A stretch of DNA of 64,000 nt from contig CAZRIV010000001.1 in assembly GCA_964600235.1 (NCBI GenBank), positions 248,001-312,000 of the forward strand, read 5' to 3'. Shown here piece by piece: positions 9,248 to 18,741 of the stretch. The notes under the pieces were generated by a model that worked only from the letters and a program-made list of their open reading frames with translations, did no database searches and was not told where the DNA came from. This stretch comes from MWEI01 sp964600235 (GTDB lineage Bacteria > Desulfobacterota > Desulfomonilia > UBA1062). The position numbers and the translations under genes were made by a program. The stretch's first letter is position 1. The number at the start of each line of letters is the position of its first letter.

Positions 9248-10726
9248 ATGAAGAAGATGCTGATTAATGCCATGTACCAGGAGGAGATCAGGGTAGCCGT
9301 AGTGGATGAGGGCATACTCAAGGAATTTTACATGGAGAGTGCCCTGAAGGAACAGCTCAAGGGCAACATCTACAAGGCCAGGATATCCAAGATCGAGCAC
9401 AGCCTGAACGCGGTGTTCGTGGACTACGGGAGGGACAGGCACGGGCTTCTCTCCGCCGGCGACATCAACCCCTCCTTCACCCCGGGCCTGAACATGGAGA
9501 AGAACAATATCTCCTCCCTGCGCAAGGGGGCCGAGATCCTCGTCCAGGTCGTGCGTGAGGAAAAGGGAAACAAGGGTGCACTCCTCACCACGGAGATATC
9601 CCTGCCGGGCCGCTATCTCGTGCTCCTGCCCCACCAGGACCTGGCAGGCATATCCAGAAAGATAGAGGACGAAAAACAGCGCAATCGTCTCAGGGAGATA
9701 ATCTCCCAGCTCCACCCGCCCGAAAACACGGGCATCATCGTGCGCACCGCCGGAATGGACAAGACCAAGACCGAGCTTTCCAGGGACATGACATACCTGC
9801 TCAGGCTGTGGAAGAGCATTGAAGACCAGTTCGAGAAGGCCTCCTGTCCGAGCCCCATCTACAAGGAGGGTGATATCATCATCCGCACCATACGGGACTA
9901 TCTCAATGCCGATACCACGGAGATCCTCATCGACGAGGATGAGACCCTCAAGCGCGCCTCCGTGTTCATGAAGACCGTCATGCCCAGGCAGAAAGGGATC
10001 ATCAAGCCCTACAAGCAGAGCAAACCCCTGTTCACCAAATATGAGCTTGAGCAGCAGATCGAGGGCATATTCAACAAAAAGGTCAAGCTGAAGTCCGGCG
10101 GCACCATCATCATCGAACCCACCGAGGCCATGGTGGTGATCGATGTGAACTCGGGCCAGTCCACCTCCAACAGGTCCATCGAGGAAACCGCCTTTGAGAC
10201 CAACAAGGAGGCGGCCGCGGAAATAGCCAGGCAGCTTGTCCTTCGCGACCTGGGCGGGCTCGTGGTCATCGACTTTATCGACATGCGCTCCAAGGCAAAT
10301 ATCAGAGGGGTTGAAAAGGCCGTGCGTGACGCCCTGAAAAGCGACCGGGCCCACCTCGTCATCGGCAAGATCTCCAAGTTCGGCATCCTGGAGCTCTCAC
10401 GTGAAAGGCTCTCGCCCCCGCTGCTGGAAAAAAGCCACGTCAGGTGCACTTCCTGCGAAGGCACCGGGCTGATACGCTCAGTAGAGTCTTCGGCGTTCAT
10501 GGCCATAAGGGACATGCAGCTGTATCTTTCAAGGAACAAGGCCGTCAAGATCAGGGTGAGCCTGCCCGAGGATGTGGCCCTGTACATCCTCAACTGGCAG
10601 AAGAGCCATATCATGAGGCTCGAGCAGGAGTTCAATACACAAATCTGCGTGCTTATTACCGACAGGCCCAGGGTGGGCCATACGCTCATCGAGACAGTTG
10701 AGGGGGATTCAGCCTTAACACAATGA
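9248..10726 (+). CDS. rng: Ribonuclease G/E family protein
   Basis: A 492-aa single-strand-specific endoribonuclease acting in rRNA maturation and mRNA decay. The N-terminal S1-like RNA-binding domain is recognisable (GNIYKARISKIEHSLNAVFVDYG ... HGLLSAGDI). The catalytic DNase I-like core contains IDVNSGQ and GGLVVIDFIDM, which carry the two metal-binding aspartates, and the Zn-link motif CTSCEGTG closes the core. There is no long RNase E C-terminal scaffold, so it is RNase G-like in length. GGGG lies before the ATG. It is the last gene of the mutL-miaA-ttcA-Sua5/YciO-rng operon; the next gene is convergent. Confidence 0.93.
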   Translation: MKKMLINAMYQEEIRVAVVDEGILKEFYMESALKEQLKGNIYKARISKIEHSLNAVFVDYGRDRHGLLSAGDINPSFTPGLNMEKNNISSLRKGAEILVQVVREEKGNKGALLTTEISLPGRYLVLLPHQDLAGISRKIEDEKQRNRLREIISQLHPPENTGIIVRTAGMDKTKTELSRDMTYLLRLWKSIEDQFEKASCPSPIYKEGDIIIRTIRDYLNADTTEILIDEDETLKRASVFMKTVMPRQKGIIKPYKQSKPLFTKYELEQQIEGIFNKKVKLKSGGTIIIEPTEAMVVIDVNSGQSTSNRSIEETAFETNKEAAAEIARQLVLRDLGGLVVIDFIDMRSKANIRGVEKAVRDALKSDRAHLVIGKISKFGILELSRERLSPPLLEKSHVRCTSCEGTGLIRSVESSAFMAIRDMQLYLSRNKAVKIRVSLPEDVALYILNWQKSHIMRLEQEFNTQICVLITDRPRVGHTLIETVEGDSALTQ

Positions 10727-10754
10727 ATCTCCCAGTTTCAATTAAGAGCCAATA

Positions 10755-11906
10755 TTAGGTCTTGCCGAAGATAGAATGAGACCTGCATAATTCCACGAAC
10801 ACGCTCAATGCATTCCTCTCTTTAAGCCCCCTGAGTGTGATGAAGGTCTGTATTATTGCCCATAACCCATATACCCACAGGATCTCTTCGCGTATCTCCG
10901 GGATAACAAACTGGATCAGCCACAGCATGAACAGGCCGCTCGCCTCGAAAAACCTGAAGTCCATTTTAAACAGGACAAGGAAACCCAGGTAGGACTGCAC
11001 GATGGTGAGCAGTATCTCGAGCCTCTGGTGATCGTCAAAGACAACCGGGGCGATCCTGCCGAGGCCGAAAGAATAGATGAACGGGATCATTGCCACCAGG
11101 ATGGTCCACTGGTTGATGGACGACGAGATAAAATTTACCAGGGCCATGGGCGCCTTTTTCACGGTCCTCGCCCAGTGAAAGGCGGACAGCTTTTCAGGGA
11201 ATTCGCTCAGGAACGGCGCCACCCACTGGACAAAGACAAAATGCGATATCCCGGCGGAGGTGGCGAGGGCGAGCATGGAGTAGAGGAACGGATGGGCTGC
11301 GAAATAGATAATGACGGCCCCGAGTATGAACAAGGCGCAGATGAGGGTGATGGTGACGGGATATGTCTGCTTCATGACAAAACGCGGGACTCGTCCGAGG
11401 TCTTCGATCTCTTCATGGTCCTGGGGAGGCATCTTGGACAGGAGATAAAGGTAGAGCGAATAAACGGCGGTCAGAACGATACCGTCAATGATGTTCAGCG
11501 TACCCTTGAAGTAGATGACCAGGAAGTAAACAAGGGCCGGAAGGATCGAAAGTACTGCGATGGAATGCTCGTCATCAAGCTCGATGGCATATGACCCGTT
11601 GTTCTTGAGGCTGAACTTTTTAAAGAACATGGCCACAAAGAATACCATGGGCCAGCCCAACCCAACGAACAACCGCAGCGAACCGGTATAATTGGCAGTT
11701 ATCAGGTGGACCTTGGCGGGGTCCTTGGCAGCCTCAAAGGCAATGACCGCCTCTACCGCAAACTCGGGCAGGGTCTGTATCCACGCAAGTACGGCCAGGG
11801 CCAGGCCTTGCGATATGTAGAACTGCCCGCATTCCGCCGCCCAGGCAATGAGCATGGCTGCCAGTACGATTGCAGGAAAGGTCCACAAGGCAGCATAAGG
11901 GTCCAC
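10755..11906 (-). CDS. CaCA-family sodium/calcium exchanger-like membrane protein
   Basis: A 383-aa polytopic membrane protein with about ten helices and two related halves. The N-terminal alpha-repeat ISQGLALAVLAWIQTLPEFAVEA and the C-terminal repeat VNFISSSINQWTILVAMIPFIYSFG correspond to the alpha-1 and alpha-2 ion-binding repeats of cation/Ca2+ exchangers, although the classical GTSxPE is replaced by IQTLPEF, so the exchanged ion is uncertain. A charged cytosolic loop (SKMPPQDHEEIEDLGRVP) separates the halves. Start is GTG (about 11906). It is convergent with rng (28 bp) and stands alone; no regulator is adjacent. Confidence 0.75.
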   Translation of the reverse strand: MDPYAALWTFPAIVLAAMLIAWAAECGQFYISQGLALAVLAWIQTLPEFAVEAVIAFEAAKDPAKVHLITANYTGSLRLFVGLGWPMVFFVAMFFKKFSLKNNGSYAIELDDEHSIAVLSILPALVYFLVIYFKGTLNIIDGIVLTAVYSLYLYLLSKMPPQDHEEIEDLGRVPRFVMKQTYPVTITLICALFILGAVIIYFAAHPFLYSMLALATSAGISHFVFVQWVAPFLSEFPEKLSAFHWARTVKKAPMALVNFISSSINQWTILVAMIPFIYSFGLGRIAPVVFDDHQRLEILLTIVQSYLGFLVLFKMDFRFFEASGLFMLWLIQFVIPEIREEILWVYGLWAIIQTFITLRGLKERNALSVFVELCRSHSIFGKT

Positions 11907-12075
11907 TATGATCTCGCTTTCAGTCGTGTGATCTATCGATAGCCCTTGAACGGGAGGGACGCGCCGTTTTCAGGTCCAAGCGCCCCATAGCACAGAATGC
12001 TTCACGAGTCCACAATCGGAGTGCAACGGAATGGTGTGTCAGACATCAACCAGCGATAACTCTCTATGATGTGTG

Positions 12076-12573
12076 CTACTTCTCGAGGTTCCAGACATCA
12101 GTCTTGTTTTTGTACTGGATAATGAAGCGCTGCTTCATTTTTTCCAGGCTGACCTTCTTCGGCTGGTCCATGCCGGGGGGATACTCGATTCTGGGGTTTT
12201 CTATGTCAATGGTTTTCATGAAGGTGTCCAGTATGACTCGGTCCTTGGAGAGCTCAAGCTTCTTTTGACCGTTCTTGTACAGTGACATGCGGAAATTGTT
12301 TGTCACGAACTTCTTGTGGAGCGCAGTACTGAATCCCATGATCTTGCCCTTCTTCATGAACATCGTCTCTGCGCTCATATTCAGGGAGTAAATCCCGATG
12401 TTCTCGGTGAGATTGATGTTTTTTGCGTATGGACCGAGCATGGAGACCTGGCTCGGGGCGGAGGAGAATGTGGTGTCTGGCTCTGTATCCCTGTCGGATA
12501 GGGAGTACAGCACGGCACACATTAAACCTATCAGCAGCAGACCAATTGTGAGGTATTTGATTTCTCTCTTCAT
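12076..12573 (-). CDS. Membrane-anchored periplasmic protein, possibly LptC-like
   Basis: A 165-aa protein with one N-terminal membrane anchor (YLTIGLLLIGLMCAVLYSL) and a periplasmic domain of short strands with repeating basic and hydrophobic pattern (NIGIYSLNMSAETMFMKKGKIMGFSTALHKKFVTNNFRMSLY). Size, topology and beta-rich pattern fit LptC, the bitopic protein that takes LPS from the LptBFG transporter, but I see no motif that proves it, and lptF/lptG lie 48 kb away. It follows the large PKD lipoprotein on the same strand with a hairpin between them. Start ATG is preceded by a purine stretch only. Treat the LptC idea as a weak guess. Confidence 0.5.
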   Translation of the reverse strand: MKREIKYLTIGLLLIGLMCAVLYSLSDRDTEPDTTFSSAPSQVSMLGPYAKNINLTENIGIYSLNMSAETMFMKKGKIMGFSTALHKKFVTNNFRMSLYKNGQKKLELSKDRVILDTFMKTIDIENPRIEYPPGMDQPKKVSLEKMKQRFIIQYKNKTDVWNLEK

Positions 12574-12583
12574 CTAATTGCAT

Positions 12584-12614
12584 GAGCGGGGGCCGAACAG
12601 TCCAGCCCCTGCTC
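12584..12614. terminator. Intergenic hairpin without T-tract
   Basis: Arms at 12584-12593 and 12605-12614 pair at nine of ten positions around an 11-nt loop. It lies between two minus-strand genes and has no T-run on either side, so it could be a processing or stabilising hairpin rather than an intrinsic terminator. Confidence 0.35.
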
Positions 12615-12631
12615 AGTTCTGAGTAGCTTGA

Positions 12632-15364
12632 TCAGGGGAATTCGGGCAAGAGCTTTTTGTCTTGGCCATACCATGGAACGACATTTGTTTCCATTATCCA
12701 AAAGTAGTTACTTGAACCTTGTTTGAGCAAATCGCTTAATACCGGGGCACGCATCTCCACACCCACAGTATTATCAGTGAATATCGCACATGTACCTGCA
12801 GGCATAGTTGTTCCGTTAGCCCAATCCCATATGCTGCAACCGGCAGTGAGGGTGCTGCTTCCGTAAATGTTGCAGTTGATGGAAAAACCCTCATGGCCTT
12901 GGTCATCCAGGTCATCGCCCCCATACTCCATAAGCATGCCGAAAGTCGACGACCAGTATAAGGCTGAAGGCACATGGGTGCTTTCGATGGAGAGATATAC
13001 GTTGTTGCCTGCGTCCCGCGCGATCTTGTATGTGCACGTCCCAATGGCGTAAAACACATCTACGCCGTCCCAGTCGCCCGACAAGCCGTCAATGTTGATG
13101 GTTGCTGTAGGGATAAGGTAGGTGTCCATGAAATCCTGCCATATGATATCCGAGACACCGGAGAGATACAGCGCCGGCGCGCCGCACAGGACGTAGGGAT
13201 AGTATTCAGAATCTACCGGGAGAGCAGTAACCTCCAGAATGAGGTCCCTAGGAGTCTTGTCCGCCCCCGTGCCTGAGCCGAACAACCTGAATGCGGTGAT
13301 CTCAGAGGCAGTTATGTCAGGACAGAATGTATCGAGATAGATGTTATAGGTCTCCTTCAGATAGTAGAGGTCATCGTCAGGGGAGGCGTCCACATACTCT
13401 GATCTCGTCATTACTGGCCGCGGGAAAGTAAGCTGTTCCGCAGTGCCGTTCATGCACGCCATGGCGCTGACCATCCCCTGGTCATGGACCAGTTGGGCCA
13501 GTGCCATGGTGGCGTCGCCGTCGAGGCTGAATGCGTTGTTGTACCTGTCCCGCTTCTGCTCATCAGTCAGAGCCGCTATGTCCATAACCGCAGACCCATA
13601 GAAGTCGAAGGCCATCTGAAGGGTTGACCTGAACTGGGCAAGCTTGGACGATGCGGACCTGTCCTTGTAGGTGAGGAGGCTGGGGTTGTTGTTGAGGACC
13701 TGCATCCAGGCGGAATCCAGCATGGCTCCATAATCGTCCGTCTCTGGCTTGTTGGTGTAGAGGTCGCGGATGTCATAGGTGACGTTTTCGTAGACCACGC
13801 TGTAATCGGTGATGGTGAGGTTCAGGGACTGAAGATAGACAAAGTATGCCTTGACCAGGTTTACCATGGCCCTGAGAAGCTTGATGTCGATAGAGTCGAT
13901 CCTTACCGTGTAGAGCGGCCCGTAACTGATGTTCACATCTATGCCGTCGGCCTCTGCCAGGAGTGCGTCCACACGTGTGAGCCTTTCCTCGGTCTCAAAA
14001 AACAGGGCCTGGCTGTCGGTGTCATAGAGGCTGGGGCTCTGCTTGAAGTAAGAGTCTACTATACTGTTGATGTTGTACTGATACTCCAGCGATTCGAAAT
14101 CCGTATCGAATCCGATGGCCGGGAGCCCGGCGTCTGCAATGATCTGCCTTGTCTTGGGGCTGTTGTAGATATCCAGCAGCTCGCCCATGGCCTTGTACAG
14201 TTTGGCCTCCTTCGTATCCCCGGCAGCATCGATGGCGCTCATGAGGACATCGTAGTTCTGCTGGGTGGGATCACCCAGGAACTGCATAAGCAGCTCCGGT
14301 ATGTTGCCGTGGGCCGTGGTAAATGACCATGTGCTGTCTGAGCCCAGCGAATTTCCGGAAAGGTCCTTCACCCCCCGGGTGATCCTTACCGTGTACTGGG
14401 TGCCGTACAACAGGTTTGAATCAGGCTCGAAGGTGGCGGTTGATCCACTGCCGCTCACCATGCCATCTACCGGTTCCCCATCTGCAGTCCTGGTGACGAG
14501 AAAGGTCGCAGGGGTCACGGTGGCCGCATTAATGGCCGTATTGAAGGTTGCATGAACCAGTGTATTGACGGCAACACCGGTTGCGCCCTGCGAAGGGACT
14601 CTTGAGATGATGCTCAAGGTATCCCCCGAGGGAGGAGTCGTACTTGTCGAGGTGACAAACGACCATGCATACTCCGATGCCAGGGCATTGCCCGCACTGT
14701 CTTTCACACCGGTGGTCACCCGTGCCGTATAGCTCGTTCCGGCAGCAAGGGCCGAAGACGGGGTAAAGGTGGCAGTGGCGCCTGAACATGCTACTGTCCC
14801 GGGGATCAGCGCCGTGCCCGAGCTCAGGGTGAAGGTGGATTCCGTTATGCTTGCAGGGTCCATGTTCTCGCTGAAAGTGATGCTGACCACGGTGCCTGTA
14901 ACGACACCGGCGGCTCCTGGCGCAGGTGATGAGGAGCTTATTGTGGGAGGGGTCGTATCGGTGGCCGGGGGTGATTCCTTGACCGTAACCACCAGAGACG
15001 AACTTGCCGAGGCATTTTCCTTGTCCGCCACGATAAGCTTGACCGTAAAGCTCCCGGCCTCGTTGAACGTTATCAGACCGGGATCTTCCACATATTTGTT
15101 CCCTGCACCACCGCCGAAATCCCAGGTGTAGGTATATGGCGAGGTCCCGCCGGATACGGTTGCCTGAAAATCAATTGATTCTCCCTGGTTCAGGGTGATA
15201 TTCCCTGAAGGGGAAGTTATGCCTACAGAAAGTTGTGCTTCCTCGACAGGATCGTTACCGCCGCCGCCTCCGCTGCTTCCTCCGCAGCCCGAAAAAGAGA
15301 GTGCGATGTAAAACCAGAAGAGAACAATACACCATGCGCGGTCGAGGCTTCTTGAATAGCCCAT
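12632..15364 (-). CDS. Large lipoprotein with PKD and bacterial Ig-like (Big_5/SbsA) domains
   Basis: About 910 aa. The signal peptide ends in a lipobox (ALSFSGC) followed by a Gly/Ser linker (GGSSGGGGG). Residues about 45-130 form a PKD domain (TSPYTYTWDFGGG ... AGSFTVKLIVAD). Two SbsA/Big_5 Ig-like repeats follow, each beginning SxxPxxGAxGV and ending AWSF or TWSFTT; the second reads VPSQGATGVAVNTLVHATFNTAIN. From about residue 350 to the end the protein is a mixed helical domain I do not recognise (YSVVYENVTYDIRDLYTNKPETDDYGAML), then a beta-rich tail. The ATG at 15364 has GGGGAGA upstream. The protein is probably on the cell surface. No enzyme motif is visible. It is not obviously linked to its neighbours. 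Confidence 0.75.
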   Translation of the reverse strand: MGYSRSLDRAWCIVLFWFYIALSFSGCGGSSGGGGGNDPVEEAQLSVGITSPSGNITLNQGESIDFQATVSGGTSPYTYTWDFGGGAGNKYVEDPGLITFNEAGSFTVKLIVADKENASASSSLVVTVKESPPATDTTPPTISSSSPAPGAAGVVTGTVVSITFSENMDPASITESTFTLSSGTALIPGTVACSGATATFTPSSALAAGTSYTARVTTGVKDSAGNALASEYAWSFVTSTSTTPPSGDTLSIISRVPSQGATGVAVNTLVHATFNTAINAATVTPATFLVTRTADGEPVDGMVSGSGSTATFEPDSNLLYGTQYTVRITRGVKDLSGNSLGSDSTWSFTTAHGNIPELLMQFLGDPTQQNYDVLMSAIDAAGDTKEAKLYKAMGELLDIYNSPKTRQIIADAGLPAIGFDTDFESLEYQYNINSIVDSYFKQSPSLYDTDSQALFFETEERLTRVDALLAEADGIDVNISYGPLYTVRIDSIDIKLLRAMVNLVKAYFVYLQSLNLTITDYSVVYENVTYDIRDLYTNKPETDDYGAMLDSAWMQVLNNNPSLLTYKDRSASSKLAQFRSTLQMAFDFYGSAVMDIAALTDEQKRDRYNNAFSLDGDATMALAQLVHDQGMVSAMACMNGTAEQLTFPRPVMTRSEYVDASPDDDLYYLKETYNIYLDTFCPDITASEITAFRLFGSGTGADKTPRDLILEVTALPVDSEYYPYVLCGAPALYLSGVSDIIWQDFMDTYLIPTATINIDGLSGDWDGVDVFYAIGTCTYKIARDAGNNVYLSIESTHVPSALYWSSTFGMLMEYGGDDLDDQGHEGFSINCNIYGSSTLTAGCSIWDWANGTTMPAGTCAIFTDNTVGVEMRAPVLSDLLKQGSSNYFWIMETNVVPWYGQDKKLLPEFP

Positions 15365-15702
15365 CAAAAATCTCCCCTCTCAATAATATGACTGAAACAA
15401 TACACTTTTACAGCGGGAAACTTATCACTTGCCCGGAATACTCTCAGCGAGATAGAATACTCCAACTCTCACCATAGCAATGTCAATGCCATCTTGCTGG
15501 ATATAATTTTCAAATGGTTACAAGATTAGAATTCAATGATTAATAGAATTAGTGTAATTATATTCCATGGTCATGGAAGAATCGTTCCATAAGCGCCCAT
15601 CTCATGAATGCGGGTTATTTAATCGGACAAAGAAAATCCGGGCTTACCAAAGAGCCTTTCCTCCTTGGATGGTGAAAAGCACCGCAAGCACGGCACCCTT
15701 CG
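15365..15702. other. Intergenic region, AT-rich
   Basis: About 340 bp between two minus-strand genes. It should carry the promoter of the PKD lipoprotein and the end of the histidine-kinase transcript. It is AT-rich around 15490-15570. I see no convincing terminator, repeat or small gene. Confidence 0.5.
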
Positions 15703-18192
15703 CTATGCTTTTGTCAGCTCCTGATGAACGGCAGCGGCAATGGTCCTGAGCTTGTAGGGCTTTCTCACCATGGAACCGGCGCCCAGTGCCATGGCGGCTT
15801 TCACATCGTCCGTCTCTGCAAAACCTGTCACGATGACGGCCTTCTGGCCCGGCCTGATCTCGAGGATCCTTTCGTAGGTCGTCCGGCCGCTCATGACCGC
15901 ACCTTCGCCAAGGACCATGTCGAGAATGATCAGATCCGCGCCTTTGTCTGCCATCCACTTCAGTGCGACCTCTCCTGATTCGACCGCTTCGGCCTGATAC
16001 CCGAGGCTCCTGAGCATGACACAGGCGATCTCGCGTTGGTGCGGTTCGTCGTCTATGACCAGTATGCGCTGCCCCTGTCCTGTAAGCCTTTCAAGGGGAA
16101 GCTGATTCTCGTCCTGTATCTCCTCATCATGCACTGTGCGAAAATACAATTCAAAAACAGTACCTGCCGAAGAGCTATGCACATCGATATAACCACCGTG
16201 GTCGTGAACCATATGCCAGACCACGGTCAGGCCAAGGCCCGAACCTCCCCTGCCAAGTACCTTCCGGGCAAAGAACGGCTCGAAAATCCGTGCCAGATCT
16301 GATTGATCTATGCCCCTGCCGCTGTCTTCGCATCTTAAAACCGCATACTCTCCTGCAGGTATATCTTCATAGCCCTTCACCGTGGTCTCGATGGTCCGGT
16401 TGGCAGTCGATACAAGTATTTTTCCTGTGCCCTTCATGGATTCCGCTGCGTTCTCCACAAGGTTCTTCAGCACCCTCCCGAGCAGCTCCCTTGAGCAGCG
16501 TATTTTGAGCAGATCTGGGGCTAGCCTGATTTCAAGGTGTACATCAGGGTTCTTTTCCGAGATATTCACGTGGCCTTGTGAAACCAGGTACGCCTTGACC
16601 GAGTCATTCATGTCAAGGACTTCACCCGCACCCTGCGCGCCTTGAGATGCGCTCAGCAGGTCGGCAACCACTGCTGCAGCCTTAATCCCCGAGTTATGGA
16701 TGACCTCCAGAGGTCGCCTCAGCTTGCTGTCTGCCGGGAGGTCCAGGAGAAGCATCTCCGGGTAGGAGACGACGCCTGAGAGGATATTGTTCAGATCGTG
16801 GGCCACACCGCCGGTCAGGAGTCCCAGAGATTCCATCTTCTTAGCCCGTTGCAGCTGCTCCTGGAGGAGCTTGTTTTCCGCTTCGGCCTTGATGCGGTTT
16901 TCGATCATGGCATTGGCCGTATGGGAGAGTTTTTTTAACTCGGAAAAATGGATGTCCTCCTCATGGATTATTATGGATTCGGTGGCGGCATTCTCGAAAA
17001 ATGAAGTAAAGGCGTCGATGCTCCTCTTCATCTTCTTTGTGAAGTAATTCACCAGAACAGAGATGAAAAAAGCGAGCACGGCGAGGAAAATGATGATCCT
17101 CATGATTGCTGTCTGCACATCACGCTGCAGCTTATGCTTTTTCAAGGCTATGACCTTTTCAACCTGGTCCAGATAAACCCCGGCTCCGATCATCCATTCC
17201 CAGTCCGGGATGCCCCTGATAAAGGAAACCTTGGGTGCCGGTTCTTTTTTTGAGAGCTTGTTCCAGGTATAATATATATAGTCTCCTGAGGGGTTGTTCA
17301 CGGCCCTGCGCTCTTCCTGGACAACCTTCACCCCGTTCGGGTCTGAAAGTTCCCATAAGCTGCGAGGGTTCATCACACGGATGCCGTCGGTGATGATGGG
17401 GATCCCCTTGTAGGTGTTTATGAATATGTAGCCTTCATCGCCGAACCTGACATGGGCAACCCTTTCTATGATCTCATCTTTCAAGTCTTTTTCCACATCG
17501 TCAAGGTATTCTCCCGTGCCGAGGTACCAGTTGAACGGATGGAACATCCTTACAAATGTCAGCTTCGGGTAAATCATCTCGTCAACGGCATTGGGCTTCC
17601 GCCAGAAATCCTTTACAAAACCCTGTCCTTGATTTTTCACGACCTCTATCTCATCGCGGATTACGTAATTATTCTTGGCATCTTTCAGATCGATGAGATT
17701 CTTATCCTCGTATTGAGGTGCAACAGGGTAGAGTTTCTCCACCCCATCCATGCCTACGATAAAATAATACCCGCGTCCGTTGTTGAACCTGATGGGACGG
17801 AGTGCCTCCTTGATCATGTACTCGATGGCCGACCGGGACATGGAGTCCTTGTGCACCTCATACAGATTGAGAGCAATTCCGTGGGCCTCGCCCACCCTGT
17901 CCCTGAGGTTTACCTTGAGCCTCTCTTCAGTCTTTGAACGGCGGTATTCTATGTAGTCTACGACCTTGTCTACCTCGTTTCTGATAACGGTTTTCTGGTT
18001 TTCAAGAAACTGATGCCTGAGCTCCTGCGCATCAAGGATGAACTTCTCATATTCCCGGTAGACCCAGAATGAGCCTGTGACGGCAATGGCGAGCACTGCT
18101 ACCACTATCATGGAACCGAGGAAGAAGGCCGATATCCTGATTTTTCCCTGCATTCTGAAACAGTTTATAATTGTTGAGAAAAAACTGCTCAT
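15703..18192 (-). CDS. Hybrid histidine kinase with periplasmic Cache sensor and receiver domain
   Basis: About 829 aa. A first membrane helix near the N-terminus (FFLGSMIVVAVLAIAVTGSFWVY) and a second near residue 380 (IMRIIIFLAVLAFFISVLVNYF) enclose a large periplasmic part with two Cache_2-type units, recognisable by NGRGYYFIVGMDGVEKLYP and RFGDEGYIFINTYKGIPI, each followed by a WYLGTGEYLDDVE or WEWMIGAGVYLDQVE motif. Cache_2 domains bind small ligands such as carboxylic acids. The cytosolic kinase has the phospho-acceptor H in GGVAHDLNNILSG, N-box NLVENAAES, G boxes DSGRGID and GGSGLGL, then a C-terminal receiver domain with phospho-acceptor D in DLIILDMVLGEG. I take ATG 18192 over 18207 because GGAG stands 8 bp before it. 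No response regulator partner is adjacent. Confidence 0.88.
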   Translation of the reverse strand: MSSFFSTIINCFRMQGKIRISAFFLGSMIVVAVLAIAVTGSFWVYREYEKFILDAQELRHQFLENQKTVIRNEVDKVVDYIEYRRSKTEERLKVNLRDRVGEAHGIALNLYEVHKDSMSRSAIEYMIKEALRPIRFNNGRGYYFIVGMDGVEKLYPVAPQYEDKNLIDLKDAKNNYVIRDEIEVVKNQGQGFVKDFWRKPNAVDEMIYPKLTFVRMFHPFNWYLGTGEYLDDVEKDLKDEIIERVAHVRFGDEGYIFINTYKGIPIITDGIRVMNPRSLWELSDPNGVKVVQEERRAVNNPSGDYIYYTWNKLSKKEPAPKVSFIRGIPDWEWMIGAGVYLDQVEKVIALKKHKLQRDVQTAIMRIIIFLAVLAFFISVLVNYFTKKMKRSIDAFTSFFENAATESIIIHEEDIHFSELKKLSHTANAMIENRIKAEAENKLLQEQLQRAKKMESLGLLTGGVAHDLNNILSGVVSYPEMLLLDLPADSKLRRPLEVIHNSGIKAAAVVADLLSASQGAQGAGEVLDMNDSVKAYLVSQGHVNISEKNPDVHLEIRLAPDLLKIRCSRELLGRVLKNLVENAAESMKGTGKILVSTANRTIETTVKGYEDIPAGEYAVLRCEDSGRGIDQSDLARIFEPFFARKVLGRGGSGLGLTVVWHMVHDHGGYIDVHSSSAGTVFELYFRTVHDEEIQDENQLPLERLTGQGQRILVIDDEPHQREIACVMLRSLGYQAEAVESGEVALKWMADKGADLIILDMVLGEGAVMSGRTTYERILEIRPGQKAVIVTGFAETDDVKAAMALGAGSMVRKPYKLRTIAAAVHQELTKA

Positions 18193-18525
18193 GGATACAT
18201 TCTCCATATCCGACCACTGCGAAACAGGGAGAATTCCGTGCGTCGAATAGCAAAACCGCCAGAGCGGGTCATGTATTATAATATCCCGATCACATCACAT
18301 TGCAACAACTCTTGAATATTTTGCCTGATATTTCCGAGCTCAAGGTGGCGATAATCCTCCGGGGCTTGACTGTGGCCGGTATCCGAAAGCGGCGAAGAGC
18401 GACAGACTTACAAGTATGCACAACGATCACGCGGTCATGAACATGAACTGGACATGGTTAACCGTGATGGTGTTGTGTTACCGGTTGTGCAGGAAGAGGG
18501 TCTGCGCGGTGTTATAATGTAAAGG
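18193..18525. other. Left flank of the integrated element
   Basis: About 330 bp of host sequence between the hybrid kinase and the attachment repeat. Before integration this should have been the DNA immediately downstream of the tRNA-Val gene. I see no gene here. Confidence 0.6.
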
Positions 18526-18553
18526 GAAAATGGTGGGCCGCACAGGATTTGAA
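18526..18553. repeat. attL: 28-bp direct repeat of the tRNA-Val 3' end
   Basis: These 28 bases are identical to 34003-34030; the bases just outside differ on both sides. They comprise the last 23 bases of tRNA-Val including the CCA, plus five bases beyond. This is the tRNA fragment left at the distal end when a tyrosine recombinase inserts at the 3' end of a tRNA gene. Confidence 0.93.
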
Positions 18554-18695
18554 GTCATAAGTCCCCACGCTACACCTTATTCCCCAGACCTCCCGCGAAG
18601 TATCCGCGAAGAATCAACAAAAAGAGATACTTCAAAATCACCACACGGCAAAAGGCAGGCGACGGAATGGGAATCCGTTGAAAAGATGGAGTGCA

Positions 18696-18736
18696 CCTCC
18701 CGGCACTCTACCTGCCCTATTGCCACCACCGGGAGG
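18696..18736 (+). promoter_or_regulatory. Inverted repeat covering the primase ribosome-binding site
   Basis: CCTCCCGG (18696-18703) and CCGGGAGG (18729-18736) are perfect 8-bp complements. The right arm contains GGGAGG, the likely Shine-Dalgarno of the primase GTG start at 18742, so folding would hide it. Confidence 0.45.
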
Positions 18737-18741
18737 AATCA

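Noticed and set aside
9164..10354. Minus-strand open frame opposite rng
   Set aside because: Antisense shadow of the RNase G gene.
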